A stretch of DNA of 36,522 nucleotides from Emcibacteraceae bacterium (GTDB taxonomy: Bacteria; Pseudomonadota; Alphaproteobacteria; Sphingomonadales; Emcibacteraceae): positions 1 through 36,522 of the forward strand of contig JAJFIR010000037.1 of the NCBI GenBank assembly GCA_021774795.1. The letters run 5' to 3'. The position numbers were made by a program, and so were the translations under genes. Shown here in pieces: positions 8,309 through 16,792 of this stretch. Each line of letters opens with the position of its first letter. The first letter of the stretch is position 1. A model generated the notes under the pieces. It had not been told where the DNA came from, did no database searches, and saw nothing but the letters and a program-made list of their open reading frames with translations.

Positions 8309-8337
8309 ATGATAAATTATCCTATCATTTTTATAAT
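8309..8337 (+). promoter_or_regulatory. Possible sigma-70 promoter of the PP2C phosphatase gene
   Basis: ATGATA (8309-8314), 17-bp spacer, perfect TATAAT (8332-8337), 27 bp before the ATG. The -35 box is weak, so this rests mainly on the -10 box and position. Confidence 0.35.
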
Positions 8338-8364
8338 GTTTTTAAGAAAAATCTGGCCAACTAA

Positions 8365-10587
8365 ATGAAAAATAAGGGAATAGTTTTTAAACTGACATCA
8401 TGTATTCTCGTAACATCGGTTATATTTTTTCTCATTGTTAGCAATCATAATGCTAAAGAAATCCGCTCGATATTTCAGGGTAACCTGAGAATTTCCGCAG
8501 AAAACCTTTCGAACTCCACTCTAAATAAAATCGAATCAATTATAAAAGCTGTCGAGAAAATTCCGCAACAAATGGCTTTGTCTCTCGACGATTCAAGCTA
8601 CTCGAAAGAGGAACTGTTGCTACTCCTTCGAAAGACCGTAGAAAACAACCCTGAAATATATGGATCAACCATTGCGTTTGAGCCTTATATGTTTGATGCC
8701 GATTCCCGCTATTTTGCGCCTTATTACTACAAAAATGATAAGGAAATAAAATTTACCTTCCTTGGAAGCGAATCATACAAATATTTTTTATGGGATTGGT
8801 ACAAAATCCCTAAAGAAAAAAATAAACCTATGTGGAGTGAACCTTATTTTGATGAAGGTGCTGGAAATATCATTATGGCTACCTATTCGGTTCCATTTTA
8901 CCGTGAATTAAAAAATGGAAGAGAGTTGATGGGTATTGTGACAGCAGATATTTCTCTAGAATGGTTGCAGGAAATGGTTTCTTCAATAAAGGTAGCTGAA
9001 ACAGGTTATGCGTTCCTCTTATCCCGAAAAGGAACCATGATAATGCATCCTAAAAAAGAATTGGTAATGAACAGTACTGTCTTTAGTTTGGCAGATAAAT
9101 TTCATAGGCCAGATATTCTCAAAGTATGGGAAAGGATGACAAAAGGAGAAACCGATTTTATTTCAATGAAACATCTTATTACGGGTAAAGATACTTGGCT
9201 TTTTTATGCGCCATTACCATCGAATGGATGGTCGCTGGGCGTGGTTTTTCCCAAAGAAGAGCAACTAGCTGGGATCAACCGACTTCAAATAGATTTACGT
9301 ATTTTTGCTGCTGTAGGTATGGCTTTATTACTATTGGTAATTCTATTTATTGCACGATCCATAACAAAACCGATACGAAAACTTTCATTTGCGGCAGAAG
9401 AAATAGCAAAGGGAAATATGGATGTCGCAATTCCAAAAATTAAATCAAATGATGAAGTGGGAAAACTAGCTCAATCATTTGATTACATGGAGCGGTCAAT
9501 AAAATTACATATTCAGCAAATTGAATATATTTCGAAGTTGCCGGGAGAAAATCCTAATCCAGTTTTTCGAGTAGGAAAGGATGGGCAGGTTTTATACGCT
9601 AATGCGGCTGCTACCAAAAACCTGGGAGATTGGAGTCTTGAGGTGGAAAGTATGTTGCCTTCAGAGTTTGACAAGTTAGTAACTGATTCAATGCAAAGTG
9701 GAGAAAGTAAGACTCTGGAAATTAATCATGGCGGGAAAATATTAAATTTTGAATTGATGCCTGTAGCAGAATCAGGATACATCAATATTTATGGAAAGGA
9801 TGTTACGGAAATAAAAATAGCCGAAAAGCAGTTAGAAAGAATCACTGCCGAGAAAAATCATATGGAAAATGAAGTTAAGATGGCTACTTTAGTTCAAGAA
9901 GGATTTTTGCCGGAAGCCCCTCCGATGATTCCAGGTTATCAATTTTCGGCTAAAACTATTCCTGCAAAATTTGTCGGGGGTGATTTTTTTGATTTTATTT
10001 TGCTGGATGAGAAAACACTTGGAATGGTTTTAGGAGACGTTTCGGGAAAGGGAGTTTCGGCTGCTCTTTATATGGCAAAATTAATGAGCGATTTTAGATA
10101 TGTCTCTTTCATAAACTCTGATCCATGTGCTGTCATATCCCAAATAAATTATATTCTTTCAAATCGTACAAGAAGAGGCATGTTTGCGACCGCTGTTTTT
10201 TTATTATTAGATACAAAAAGTATGAAACTCAAATTATGCAACGCTGGACACCATTCGATGATCATTCTTAGAAACCAAAACCAATTTCACGAAGTAGGAA
10301 AAGCAGGAGGGATTCCTTTAGGCATACAGGAAAATGCTCCGTATTCCCAAGAAGAGGTTCAATTGCAATCAGGAGATATTGCTTTACTGTATTCTGATGG
10401 CGCGCTGGAACCTGTTAATAAGCAAAATGAACAATATGGAATGGAAAGGTTACAGGCAGCTTTGTTTGAATCCAAAAATGAAGCAGCCGAAAAAATATTA
10501 ATAAATCTCGAATTATCTATTAACGCTTTTACGGATAACTCAGTTCCCTTTGACGATATGACCTTTTTAATTTTTAAAGTGGATTAA
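8365..10587 (+). CDS. Cache-HAMP-PAS PP2C-type (RsbU/SpoIIE) sensor phosphatase
   Basis: Order of parts: TM helix at 8-26; a periplasmic double-Cache sensor to about 310 (with typical ITGKDTWLFYAPLPSNGWSLGVVFP before the membrane); TM 312-330; HAMP 331-385 (ITKPIRKLSFAAEEIAKGNM); a PAS-like region about 395-485; a coiled linker; and a PP2C phosphatase from ~505 to the end. Metal-binding motifs of the PP2C domain are present: GGDFFDF (~538), GDVSGKG (~557), LLYSDG and the final DDMTFLIF. Such proteins dephosphorylate an anti-sigma-factor antagonist in partner switching, here in response to an extracellular small molecule sensed by the Cache domain. No anti-sigma kinase or antagonist gene is in the window, so its partner is elsewhere. 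The ribosome site is weak. Confidence 0.92.
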   Translation: MKNKGIVFKLTSCILVTSVIFFLIVSNHNAKEIRSIFQGNLRISAENLSNSTLNKIESIIKAVEKIPQQMALSLDDSSYSKEELLLLLRKTVENNPEIYGSTIAFEPYMFDADSRYFAPYYYKNDKEIKFTFLGSESYKYFLWDWYKIPKEKNKPMWSEPYFDEGAGNIIMATYSVPFYRELKNGRELMGIVTADISLEWLQEMVSSIKVAETGYAFLLSRKGTMIMHPKKELVMNSTVFSLADKFHRPDILKVWERMTKGETDFISMKHLITGKDTWLFYAPLPSNGWSLGVVFPKEEQLAGINRLQIDLRIFAAVGMALLLLVILFIARSITKPIRKLSFAAEEIAKGNMDVAIPKIKSNDEVGKLAQSFDYMERSIKLHIQQIEYISKLPGENPNPVFRVGKDGQVLYANAAATKNLGDWSLEVESMLPSEFDKLVTDSMQSGESKTLEINHGGKILNFELMPVAESGYINIYGKDVTEIKIAEKQLERITAEKNHMENEVKMATLVQEGFLPEAPPMIPGYQFSAKTIPAKFVGGDFFDFILLDEKTLGMVLGDVSGKGVSAALYMAKLMSDFRYVSFINSDPCAVISQINYILSNRTRRGMFATAVFLLLDTKSMKLKLCNAGHHSMIILRNQNQFHEVGKAGGIPLGIQENAPYSQEEVQLQSGDIALLYSDGALEPVNKQNEQYGMERLQAALFESKNEAAEKILINLELSINAFTDNSVPFDDMTFLIFKVD

Positions 10588-10828
10588 GTATTCCTTCTCA
10601 GCAGATAATCATAAGTTTCAGAAAATTTACTTTAGTTAAAGATATTTTTCGGCACATTGATTGGAGCTTCTGATCTTTTCGTTTCACTTTGTATTATTTA
10701 AATAATTATCTTCGCTAGGATGAGAAAAATATTTACAGTTGTTTGATGTTAAGTTACATTGACATATACCATAAAGTAAATTTTCGATCATAAGGAAATT
10801 CATTATTGTTTTGACTCGGGGATATGAA

Positions 10829-11356
10829 TTGAAAATTTTAAGAAAGACGAAACCCTCAGTTAGTTTCGATTTTACTTGGAAAGCCATAAGTTTTTCACGC
10901 GTGGTTTTCCCCTTCCTGCTATTATCTATTTTCTCAAACGTCCCTTCCCTTTATGCGGGAGCCGAAATCAGTGGTGAAGGGAAATGCCCACAACCCAGAA
11001 AAACCAAACCGGCTCCAGAGAAATTTTATTCTGCGAAGAATCCGCTCAAGCTTACACCTGAAATTCTTGAGGAAGGGGAGATGTTATATCATTTCGATGT
11101 GCCCGTTATGCAATGCGAAAAATGCCATGGAAAAAATGGTAACGGATTCGGAATAATGGCCTGGTCTTTGCGTCCTAAACCGCGGAACTTTTTGTGCAAA
11201 AAATCAATGCGAAAAGTTTCAGACGGCCAGATTTTTTGGACTATCAAAAATGGAGTCCGGCGCACAGGGTGTTTGCCGAATAGAAGCCTTTCAGATGATC
11301 AGGTATGGAAGTTAGTTCATTATGTTCGCGAACTTTCCAAGGGCACACATAATTGA
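10829..11356 (+). CDS. Exported monohaem cytochrome c with Cys where the axial Met is expected
   Basis: The haem site is CEKCH (Cys96, Cys99, His100 from this start). A hydrophobic export segment FPFLLLSIFSNVPSLYA-GAE precedes the mature part. The following WSLRPKPRNFLCKK, SDGQIFWTIKNG and LSDDQVWKLVHYVREL are standard class I cytochrome features. In relatives the loop before LSDDQVW has TGM-P, with Met as sixth haem ligand; here it reads TGCLPN (Cys148). I chose TTG 10829 because GGGGA at 10818-10822 sits 6 bp upstream; TTG 10811, also in frame, is possible. The PilJ-HAMP sensor follows 54 bp later on the same strand. Redox partner unknown; the protein should be periplasmic or membrane-anchored. 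Confidence 0.87.
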   Translation: MKILRKTKPSVSFDFTWKAISFSRVVFPFLLLSIFSNVPSLYAGAEISGEGKCPQPRKTKPAPEKFYSAKNPLKLTPEILEEGEMLYHFDVPVMQCEKCHGKNGNGFGIMAWSLRPKPRNFLCKKSMRKVSDGQIFWTIKNGVRRTGCLPNRSLSDDQVWKLVHYVRELSKGTHN

Positions 11357-11410
11357 GCTCATAGTTGTTTTTCTGTTTTTAAATTATTCAAATTAATAAG
11401 GGAGCGGTTC

Positions 11411-12670
11411 ATGTCCACGGGCACAGAACAAAATAGAGCGCACGGTTTCAAATTGGGATTTTGGAGAATATCTGCGAAGCTTTATTTTTTAACTTATTTT
11501 TTGATTTCCAGCATGGTAGTTATCGTTTTGTATACGGTTTCTACTCTGGATAAAAATCATAAGCATGATGCTGACCTGATATACCTTGCAGGAAAACAAC
11601 GTATGTTGACGCAACAGTTATCCAAAAACTTAATGGAACTGCAACTGGGCGATAATAATAAAATTGCGGAAATTAATCAGGTGAAGGTAGAATTTTCTAA
11701 AGTGCTGGATGGTCTAGAAGGAGGCGATACCGATCTCGAGCTGGATGCCAAGGAAACAGAAAATGTATTAAACACTTTTAATAAAGTGCAGGAGATCTGG
11801 GTACCTTTTGTTTTTAATGTCGAATTAATAATTCAAACCTGGCCAGAAATAAATAATAGCCTGGATCATGTTGTAAATAACAACGAAGAGCTCTATGCCA
11901 CTGTTAACTCAACATTGACGAAGATGCAGAAAACTGTGGGTTCTTCAACCATGTTAATGGCAGGTACCTTAAGGTCTCTCGTTGAAGGTATCACTAAAAA
12001 CATATTTCTTTATTCCAGATATAGAGATGAAAAGTATTTGCGGACGGGGTCAGAAAAAATAAAAAGAGCTAACCGAATTTTAAAGGGCCTTTTGGCCGGT
12101 GATAAAGAACTTGGTTTGGTAAAAATTAAATCAGAAATATCAAGAAAAGAGATTCTAGAAATTGAAAAACAATTTCACAAGCATAACGAAAAGGTGAAGG
12201 CTATTTTTGATAAACTTCCAATAGTTTTAGGGGCTGCAAGTTATATTGCGGATAATAATTTGTCCTTGTTAAATGCAATGAACAAAGCCGTTAAGGAGCT
12301 CGCAAATCAGTCGCATCTGAAAGTCGAGAATATGATTCATAACGAATATAAATTCCTAGCAATACTTTTTATCTTAGGAACGGGTTTGAGCTTTTATATT
12401 ATCAGGGCTATTACCGTCCCATTGAAGGAAGTTTCTGAAAAGGTAGATCAGGTTTCCATGGGAATGATTCTTCAAGATCAAATTGAAGTAGGCAATAAAG
12501 ATGAGGTGGGAAGAATCCGAAACAGTTTTATTCGATTGATCGATAGTCTGACACATCTAATAAAACTTTTAGACGGGTTTACTGGTGGTGACTATTCCAA
12601 CGCATCACAACTCCGAAGAGGAGATATAGAGAAAGCTATTTTTCGCCTGGTCGCATCAAAAAATTTATAA
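11411..12670 (+). CDS. PilJ-domain/HAMP membrane sensor without an output domain
   Basis: TM1 is at about residues 20-42 and TM2 at about 311-331. The periplasmic region contains the type IV pili methyl-accepting PilJ/NarX-like motif YLAGKQRMLTQQLSKNLMEL, near residue 60, and a second long helical part. After TM2 comes a HAMP domain (TVPLKEVSEKVDQVSMGMIL, then NKDEVGRIRNSFIRLIDSL). The protein ends about 35 residues later, so there is no kinase, cyclase or methyl-accepting signalling domain. The related sensors NarX and PilJ respond to nitrate/nitrite or pilus state; the ligand here is unknown. AAGGGAG lies 6 bp before the ATG. The gene may form an operon with the cytochrome c upstream, which would suggest a redox-linked signal. 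Confidence 0.82.
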   Translation: MSTGTEQNRAHGFKLGFWRISAKLYFLTYFLISSMVVIVLYTVSTLDKNHKHDADLIYLAGKQRMLTQQLSKNLMELQLGDNNKIAEINQVKVEFSKVLDGLEGGDTDLELDAKETENVLNTFNKVQEIWVPFVFNVELIIQTWPEINNSLDHVVNNNEELYATVNSTLTKMQKTVGSSTMLMAGTLRSLVEGITKNIFLYSRYRDEKYLRTGSEKIKRANRILKGLLAGDKELGLVKIKSEISRKEILEIEKQFHKHNEKVKAIFDKLPIVLGAASYIADNNLSLLNAMNKAVKELANQSHLKVENMIHNEYKFLAILFILGTGLSFYIIRAITVPLKEVSEKVDQVSMGMILQDQIEVGNKDEVGRIRNSFIRLIDSLTHLIKLLDGFTGGDYSNASQLRRGDIEKAIFRLVASKNL

Positions 12671-12813
12671 CTCCTTCGTTTTTTACCATCCATCTGCCCA
12701 TTGATCGTGCCTTCTTCAGGCCTTTTTTCCTACTTAAATAACCTCTTTCAAAAAAAAAATCACCTTTGGGGAATAATTTCCCTCAATTTAGGTTCCATAA
12801 GAGGACTTAGTCT

Positions 12814-12829
12814 ATTTTCTGAAGAAAAT
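12814..12829. promoter_or_regulatory. 16-bp palindrome upstream of the outer-membrane barrel gene
   Basis: ATTTTCT, two bases GA, AGAAAAT is a perfect dyad about 70 bp before the start of the barrel gene, in a 226-bp gap that otherwise shows only T- and A-runs. It could be an operator; no regulator is obvious. Confidence 0.35.
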
Positions 12830-12896
12830 GGGGTGGTTGGAGGGCTAAATATCCCTTCAATATTTTTAAGGTTTCGTAGGGATAAGGGGAAGAAAA

Positions 12897-13796
12897 ATGA
12901 GAAAAATGAGTTTGGTTCAATTGATTTTAGTTTTCTTGATTGCTGGTTTTGCCAGCCACGCAACGGCGTTCGATTTTGATCCGAAAGGGTCCTTGGGAGA
13001 AGGGAAGTTTAAGCGCTATGTCCCTCCTTTGGCACAACCCTATTTCAATGAAACACCTTACATAACCACAGAAGCTCGATTAGTTTATCTTTATAACGAA
13101 ATCCCAAAAGGTTTTGTAACAGGAGGCGGTAGCATTAACATTTTTGCAGCTCAAATTCGAGTGGCCTTGACGGAGCGATTGGGTTTAATAGCATCAAAAG
13201 ACGGTTATACCGTTCTACACTTTGACAATGTCCTCCCCGATTCGGATGGTTTTGAAAACATTGCATTTGGTTTAAAATATGCTTTATTTTCAAGCCCGGA
13301 AACTGAAAGTATAGTTTCATTTGGTATTAGATATGAGCCTCCCAGTGGAAGCTTATCTACCGGTGCTATTAACCTGCAGGGTAAGGGAGATGGCTTTTTG
13401 GATTATTTTTTAACGGGAGCTCATGCTCATGAAAAATGGGGGTTCCAAGCCAGCATGGGTATCCAGCAAGCTTTGGATTCAGATTTTAATAGTTCTTTCT
13501 TTCACTGGCACACCCATATCGACTATGAATTGTGTAAAAATTTCTTTCCTTTGATTGAAGTAAATGGTCTCACATCCGTCAATGATGGTAACAGAACAGG
13601 GATAGCGAACTTTGAGGGGAATGATGCTGTAAACTTTGGAAGTACGGCTTCAAGCCACGTTGTGTCAGGAACGGTTGGCTTTCGATATCGTTTAGCCGAT
13701 CATGTAATGTTGGGGGTGGGTTATGAAACAGCATTGACAGAGCAAAAAGATCTTCTCGAATATAGAACGAACTTAGATCTTGTGCTCCATTTTTAA
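12897..13796 (+). CDS. Outer-membrane beta-barrel protein, unknown function
   Basis: A signal peptide (MRKMSLVQLILVFLIAGFASHATA-FDF) is followed by alternating amphipathic strands such as IRVALTERLGLIASKD, FENIAFGLKYALFSS, ESIVSFGIRYEPPSG and HVVSGTVGFRYRLADHVMLGVGYETAL. The chain ends in Phe (NLDLVLHF), the usual C-terminal signal for BAM-dependent insertion. Its 299 residues fit a 10- to 14-strand barrel, similar to proteins often labelled generic transporters or MetA-pathway phenol-degradation-like barrels. I cannot name a substrate. AGGGGA lies 6 bp before the ATG, so the start is firm. The gene stands alone, with the tRNA gene downstream on the opposite strand. Confidence 0.75.
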   Translation: MRKMSLVQLILVFLIAGFASHATAFDFDPKGSLGEGKFKRYVPPLAQPYFNETPYITTEARLVYLYNEIPKGFVTGGGSINIFAAQIRVALTERLGLIASKDGYTVLHFDNVLPDSDGFENIAFGLKYALFSSPETESIVSFGIRYEPPSGSLSTGAINLQGKGDGFLDYFLTGAHAHEKWGFQASMGIQQALDSDFNSSFFHWHTHIDYELCKNFFPLIEVNGLTSVNDGNRTGIANFEGNDAVNFGSTASSHVVSGTVGFRYRLADHVMLGVGYETALTEQKDLLEYRTNLDLVLHF

Positions 13797-13980
13797 TCAG
13801 GCCTAGCAAGACTCTCATTCTGCCTGAGTTGCAAAATATCGTATGAATTCGCAGAATCAAATTTAGTTCAGGGGGAGTTGTGGAAACAACCCGTTTTCAC
13901 AGCTCCAACAGAATCCCCTACAACAAAAAAACCTCTATTTTAATTAAGACTTTTATTCAAAGCTCCTACTTGTTAGAGAG

Positions 13981-14064
13981 TGCCGAAGAGAAGACTCGAA
14001 CTTCCACACCCTTACGGGCACATGAACCTGAATCATGCGCGTCTACCAATTCCGCCACTTCGGC
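13981..14064 (-). tRNA. tRNA-Leu (anticodon CAG)
   Basis: Read on the minus strand, this 84-nt sequence folds as a type II tRNA. The acceptor GCCGAAG pairs with CTTCGGC, and the discriminator is A. The D-arm has GGCGGAATTGGTAGACGC and the anticodon stem is CATGA/TCATG around the loop TTCAGGT, giving anticodon CAG. A long variable arm TGCCCGTAAGGGTGT and a T-arm GGAAG-TTCGAGT-CTTCT follow. The long variable arm and the D-arm are typical of bacterial tRNA-Leu. CCA is not encoded, so the tRNA nucleotidyltransferase must add it. Confidence 0.96.
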
Positions 14065-14088
14065 AACATCTAACTAGAGAAGAACCAT

Positions 14089-14116
14089 ATTATAATGGGG
14101 CTTTAAGAAAATTCAA
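14089..14116 (-). promoter_or_regulatory. Sigma-70 promoter of the tRNA-Leu gene
   Basis: On the minus strand, TTGAAT (14116-14111), a 16-bp spacer and a perfect TATAAT (14094-14089). Transcription would start about 18 bp before the mature tRNA 5' end. Confidence 0.75.
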
Positions 14117-14256
14117 GCCATTTGTCTGGCAGATCAATCAATAACTCCTGCCCATTGAAAGAAACATATTCGATTTAAATAAAGATAAAGTAGGGAGCAC
14201 AACGTTCTTTCGGGGGAAGAGAGATACTTCGATAGATTCAGGTGATAGAAGGCTAA

Positions 14257-15066
14257 TTACAAGCCGAGCGGGTCGGAGAATTTTTCCTCAGGGATTTTAA
14301 AATATTCCTCACCAGGTGTGGGGGTTGGGCGGTCCATTTTTTCGTGGGCGTGGGAATGGCTGTCTTCTGGGAAGGGGAATTCATCGGGATCGAGGGTGTG
14401 AGAGTAGCCATGCATTTGGAATAGAAACAAAAGGGCTCCTGCATAAATCAGTGCATTGTTAGAGGCGTTACTGATTTTCAGAAAAGATGGAGTGCGTCGC
14501 CATTTAAATAGTAATGTGACCATCACGCATAATGCTGCTATTTGCCCTAATTCTATCCCGAGATTAAAGGAAAGAATTCTCCAGACTATTCCTTCATCTC
14601 CTAAGGGAAGTTGTTGCAATCGGGTAGAAAGTCCTAATCCGTGAATCAGGCCGAAGATGAAAACGGCCCAGATCATATTTAAACCCTTTTCAAATAATTT
14701 TTTGAATCCTCCCAGATTTTCATAGCCGATATAGCAAACGCTGAGTGCGATCACCGCATCGATCAAAAAATAATTTACCGTTACTCCCATTAATGTTGCG
14801 GTGATGAGAGTGATACTGTGACCGATGGTGAAGGCAGTGATATATTTTACGACATCCATGAAAGTGGTCAGAAAAAACACAATGCCGAATACGAATAAAA
14901 GATGGTCGTAGCCAGTCAGCATATGGGTGGCGCCTATTTTCAGATATTGAAGGCTTCCTCCTTGCAAAATGCTTTGTTTTTCCGCTTCCGACATGCCGTG
15001 AGCATAGGCGAAAGAGGTCAAGAAGACCAAGAATAGGAGGAACGAAATTTGTAGGATTCTATTCAT
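14257..15066 (-). CDS. HupE/UreJ-like membrane protein
   Basis: A cleavable signal segment (MNRILQISFLLFLVFLTSFAYAHG) is followed by a family hallmark, GATHMLTGYDHLLFVFGIVFFL, then TAFTIGHSITLI, FGLIHGLGLS and further TM helices, about seven in all. HupE/UreJ relatives are nickel or cobalt permeases or accessory proteins of metalloenzymes; this subgroup (HupE_UreJ_2 type) is not biochemically defined. The C-terminal tail is His/Asp/Glu-rich (MHGYSHTLDPDEF...DSHSHAHEK), fitting metal binding. I start at 15066, where the signal peptide begins; an in-frame ATG at 15090 would add eight unlikely residues. No hydrogenase or urease genes are nearby. Confidence 0.83.
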   Translation of the reverse strand: MNRILQISFLLFLVFLTSFAYAHGMSEAEKQSILQGGSLQYLKIGATHMLTGYDHLLFVFGIVFFLTTFMDVVKYITAFTIGHSITLITATLMGVTVNYFLIDAVIALSVCYIGYENLGGFKKLFEKGLNMIWAVFIFGLIHGLGLSTRLQQLPLGDEGIVWRILSFNLGIELGQIAALCVMVTLLFKWRRTPSFLKISNASNNALIYAGALLFLFQMHGYSHTLDPDEFPFPEDSHSHAHEKMDRPTPTPGEEYFKIPEEKFSDPLGL

Positions 15067-15173
15067 ATTTATTCTTAAACACCATATCATAATATTTAGA
15101 TTCCATTTTAATAGGGAACCGAATAGAATTAGGAATAAATTTTTTAATCGATAATTTTTATAAAGGGAGAATC

Positions 15174-15335
15174 ATGAATAGCTTTAAAAAGTTAATGATC
15201 GCATTGGTTTTAGTTGTTTCTGTGCTCGGCACTGTTGGTTGTGAAGAAAAAGGCGAAGCAGAAAAAGCAGGTGAAAAACTGGATAAAGCCATGGAAGATG
15301 CTTCTAAAAAAGCCAGCGATTTATTAGGTAAATAA
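15174..15335 (+). CDS. Small putative lipoprotein (53 aa)
   Basis: ATG 15174 is preceded by AAAGGGAG 5-6 bp upstream. The product starts MNSFKKLMIALVLVVSVLG, a hydrophobic signal, then TVGC (Cys23) as a slightly atypical lipobox. The remaining 30 residues are highly charged and helical (EEKGEAEKAGEKLDKAMED ending SDLLGK). Size and composition recall entericidin-like or other small envelope-stress lipoproteins, but there is no clear homologue I can name. It lies 22 bp before the TrmB-fusion gene and is divergent from the HupE-like gene. Codon use and ribosome site argue that it is real despite its size. Confidence 0.7.
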   Translation: MNSFKKLMIALVLVVSVLGTVGCEEKGEAEKAGEKLDKAMEDASKKASDLLGK

Positions 15336-15357
15336 ATAATTTGATGCTCTTTCAGCC

Positions 15358-16788
15358 ATGGGATTACTGACTGCCAGACCCTCTTCCACCCATTTTGTGG
15401 TGGAAGATCCTTGCTTTCTTGATGTTAAAGAGAATCCGAATTGGCAAAGCCAATTCGGGAACGACCATCCTTTAAAGCTTGAAATTGGTTTTGGCATGGG
15501 GGATTTTTTAATCTCCATGGCTAAAAGAGAGCCGTATAGTAATTTCATCGGCATAGATTTTTCCCAGGACGGTATCCAAAAATTACTTGCGCTTATTAGT
15601 TCTTCCCAGCTAAAAAATATACGTATAGTATTTGGAGATGTCCGGGAAAAACTCCCCCACCTCTTTCAAGCCGAAGAATTAGATTCTGTTTATATCAACC
15701 TCCCCGACCCCTGGCCCAAGAAACGACATTTCAAGCGCCGCCTAATTAAACCCGAATTAGTAAAACAGATTGCGCAGAAGCTAGCCCCCAAAGGTCGTGT
15801 TCATTTAGCTACGGATAGTGAATCTTATGCTATGGAGATACTTGAATATTTTAGTGCAGAGTCTTCATTGCAAAATGTGAATCAAGAGACGGGTATTTCT
15901 TATGTGAGGAAACACCTACCAAAAACAAAGTATGAAAAAAGTTTTCTTTATGCAGGAGACAAAATCCATTACCTCGAATATTTAAAGTGCGTGGATGGTG
16001 AAGAGCAACCAAAAAAAGAAGAAGCACTGGTTTCGGAGGAGAGACCCCTTAACAACGATGAATATCTAACTCAAAAATTTCAAACTGCGGAAGCCAATGC
16101 GAATGATGCTTGTGACCTCAAACAAATTGCAGATCAATTAGCAGAAGCAGGAGACGGGCAATGGGCCAAAAAAGTATATCAAAAAGCTGAAGCAAAGGCC
16201 GAAGACAGTCTCGACTTGAACTGGCTTGCCTATAGTGTTGCCCTCGCACTCAATGATAAAGACTGGGCTAAAAAAATTTACAGGAAGGCTGAGGAGTACG
16301 CCGAGAGCAGTCTTGACCTGAATTGGCTGGCGTATAGTATTTTTGAAGCTCTTGATGATAAAGGGTGGGCGAAACAATTGTTCGAGAAAGCAGAAAGCGA
16401 AAATATTCGCGAATTGTGTGATCTCGCTGAAAGCGTTTCAGAAATCCTTGAGGATGTTGAATGGCAGCTCAAAATTTATAAAAAAGCTGAAGAGAATGCA
16501 AAAGAGTATTCTGACTTTTATGAGCTTGCAGATAACGTTTTCGCAAAACGGGGTGACGGGGAGTGGGCTAGTAAGCTCTACCATAAAGCGGAAGATAAGG
16601 CTGAAGACTGTTGTGACCTTCTAAGCCTGGCTGAATGTTTTATAGAAAAACTAGGAGACGGGGAAGGGGCACGTCGCCTTTATAAAAAGGCAGAGAATAA
16701 TGCTGAAGACAGTGTGGACCTTGGTGTTATTTCTGAGAGCTTGCGCGAAATTCTGGGAGATGAAGAATGGGCCGCAAGGCTGGAGTGA
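15358..16788 (+). CDS. trmB: TrmB tRNA (guanine-N7)-methyltransferase fused to a C-terminal helical repeat domain
   Basis: Residues 1-213 are a complete TrmB: SAM-binding LEIGFGMGDFL (41-51), GIDFS, the signature PDPWPKKRHFKRR (116-128), ATDSESYA (151-158) and TKYE (190-193). This enzyme makes m7G46 in tRNA. After a charged linker, residues 241-476 hold seven degenerate ~34-residue units with cores GDxEWAxKLYxKAExxAE and DLxxLAxSVxExL, at about 266, 301, 335, 366, 400, 434 and 468, which look like a TPR/SEL1-type solenoid. Normal TrmB is 210-240 residues, so the extension doubles it. The reading frame is continuous. No good ribosome site precedes the ATG. The potassium channel gene begins 4 bp after the stop. 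Confidence 0.88.
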   Translation: MGLLTARPSSTHFVVEDPCFLDVKENPNWQSQFGNDHPLKLEIGFGMGDFLISMAKREPYSNFIGIDFSQDGIQKLLALISSSQLKNIRIVFGDVREKLPHLFQAEELDSVYINLPDPWPKKRHFKRRLIKPELVKQIAQKLAPKGRVHLATDSESYAMEILEYFSAESSLQNVNQETGISYVRKHLPKTKYEKSFLYAGDKIHYLEYLKCVDGEEQPKKEEALVSEERPLNNDEYLTQKFQTAEANANDACDLKQIADQLAEAGDGQWAKKVYQKAEAKAEDSLDLNWLAYSVALALNDKDWAKKIYRKAEEYAESSLDLNWLAYSIFEALDDKGWAKQLFEKAESENIRELCDLAESVSEILEDVEWQLKIYKKAEENAKEYSDFYELADNVFAKRGDGEWASKLYHKAEDKAEDCCDLLSLAECFIEKLGDGEGARRLYKKAENNAEDSVDLGVISESLREILGDEEWAARLE

Positions 16789-16792
16789 AAAT

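Noticed and set aside
12701-12979. 92-codon frame before the outer-membrane barrel gene
   Set aside because: Overlaps the well-supported barrel start (AGGGGA plus signal peptide) in another phase and has no protein-like features.
13880-14077. 65-codon frame overlapping the tRNA
   Set aside because: It reads through the antisense of tRNA-Leu, so it is a chance opening.
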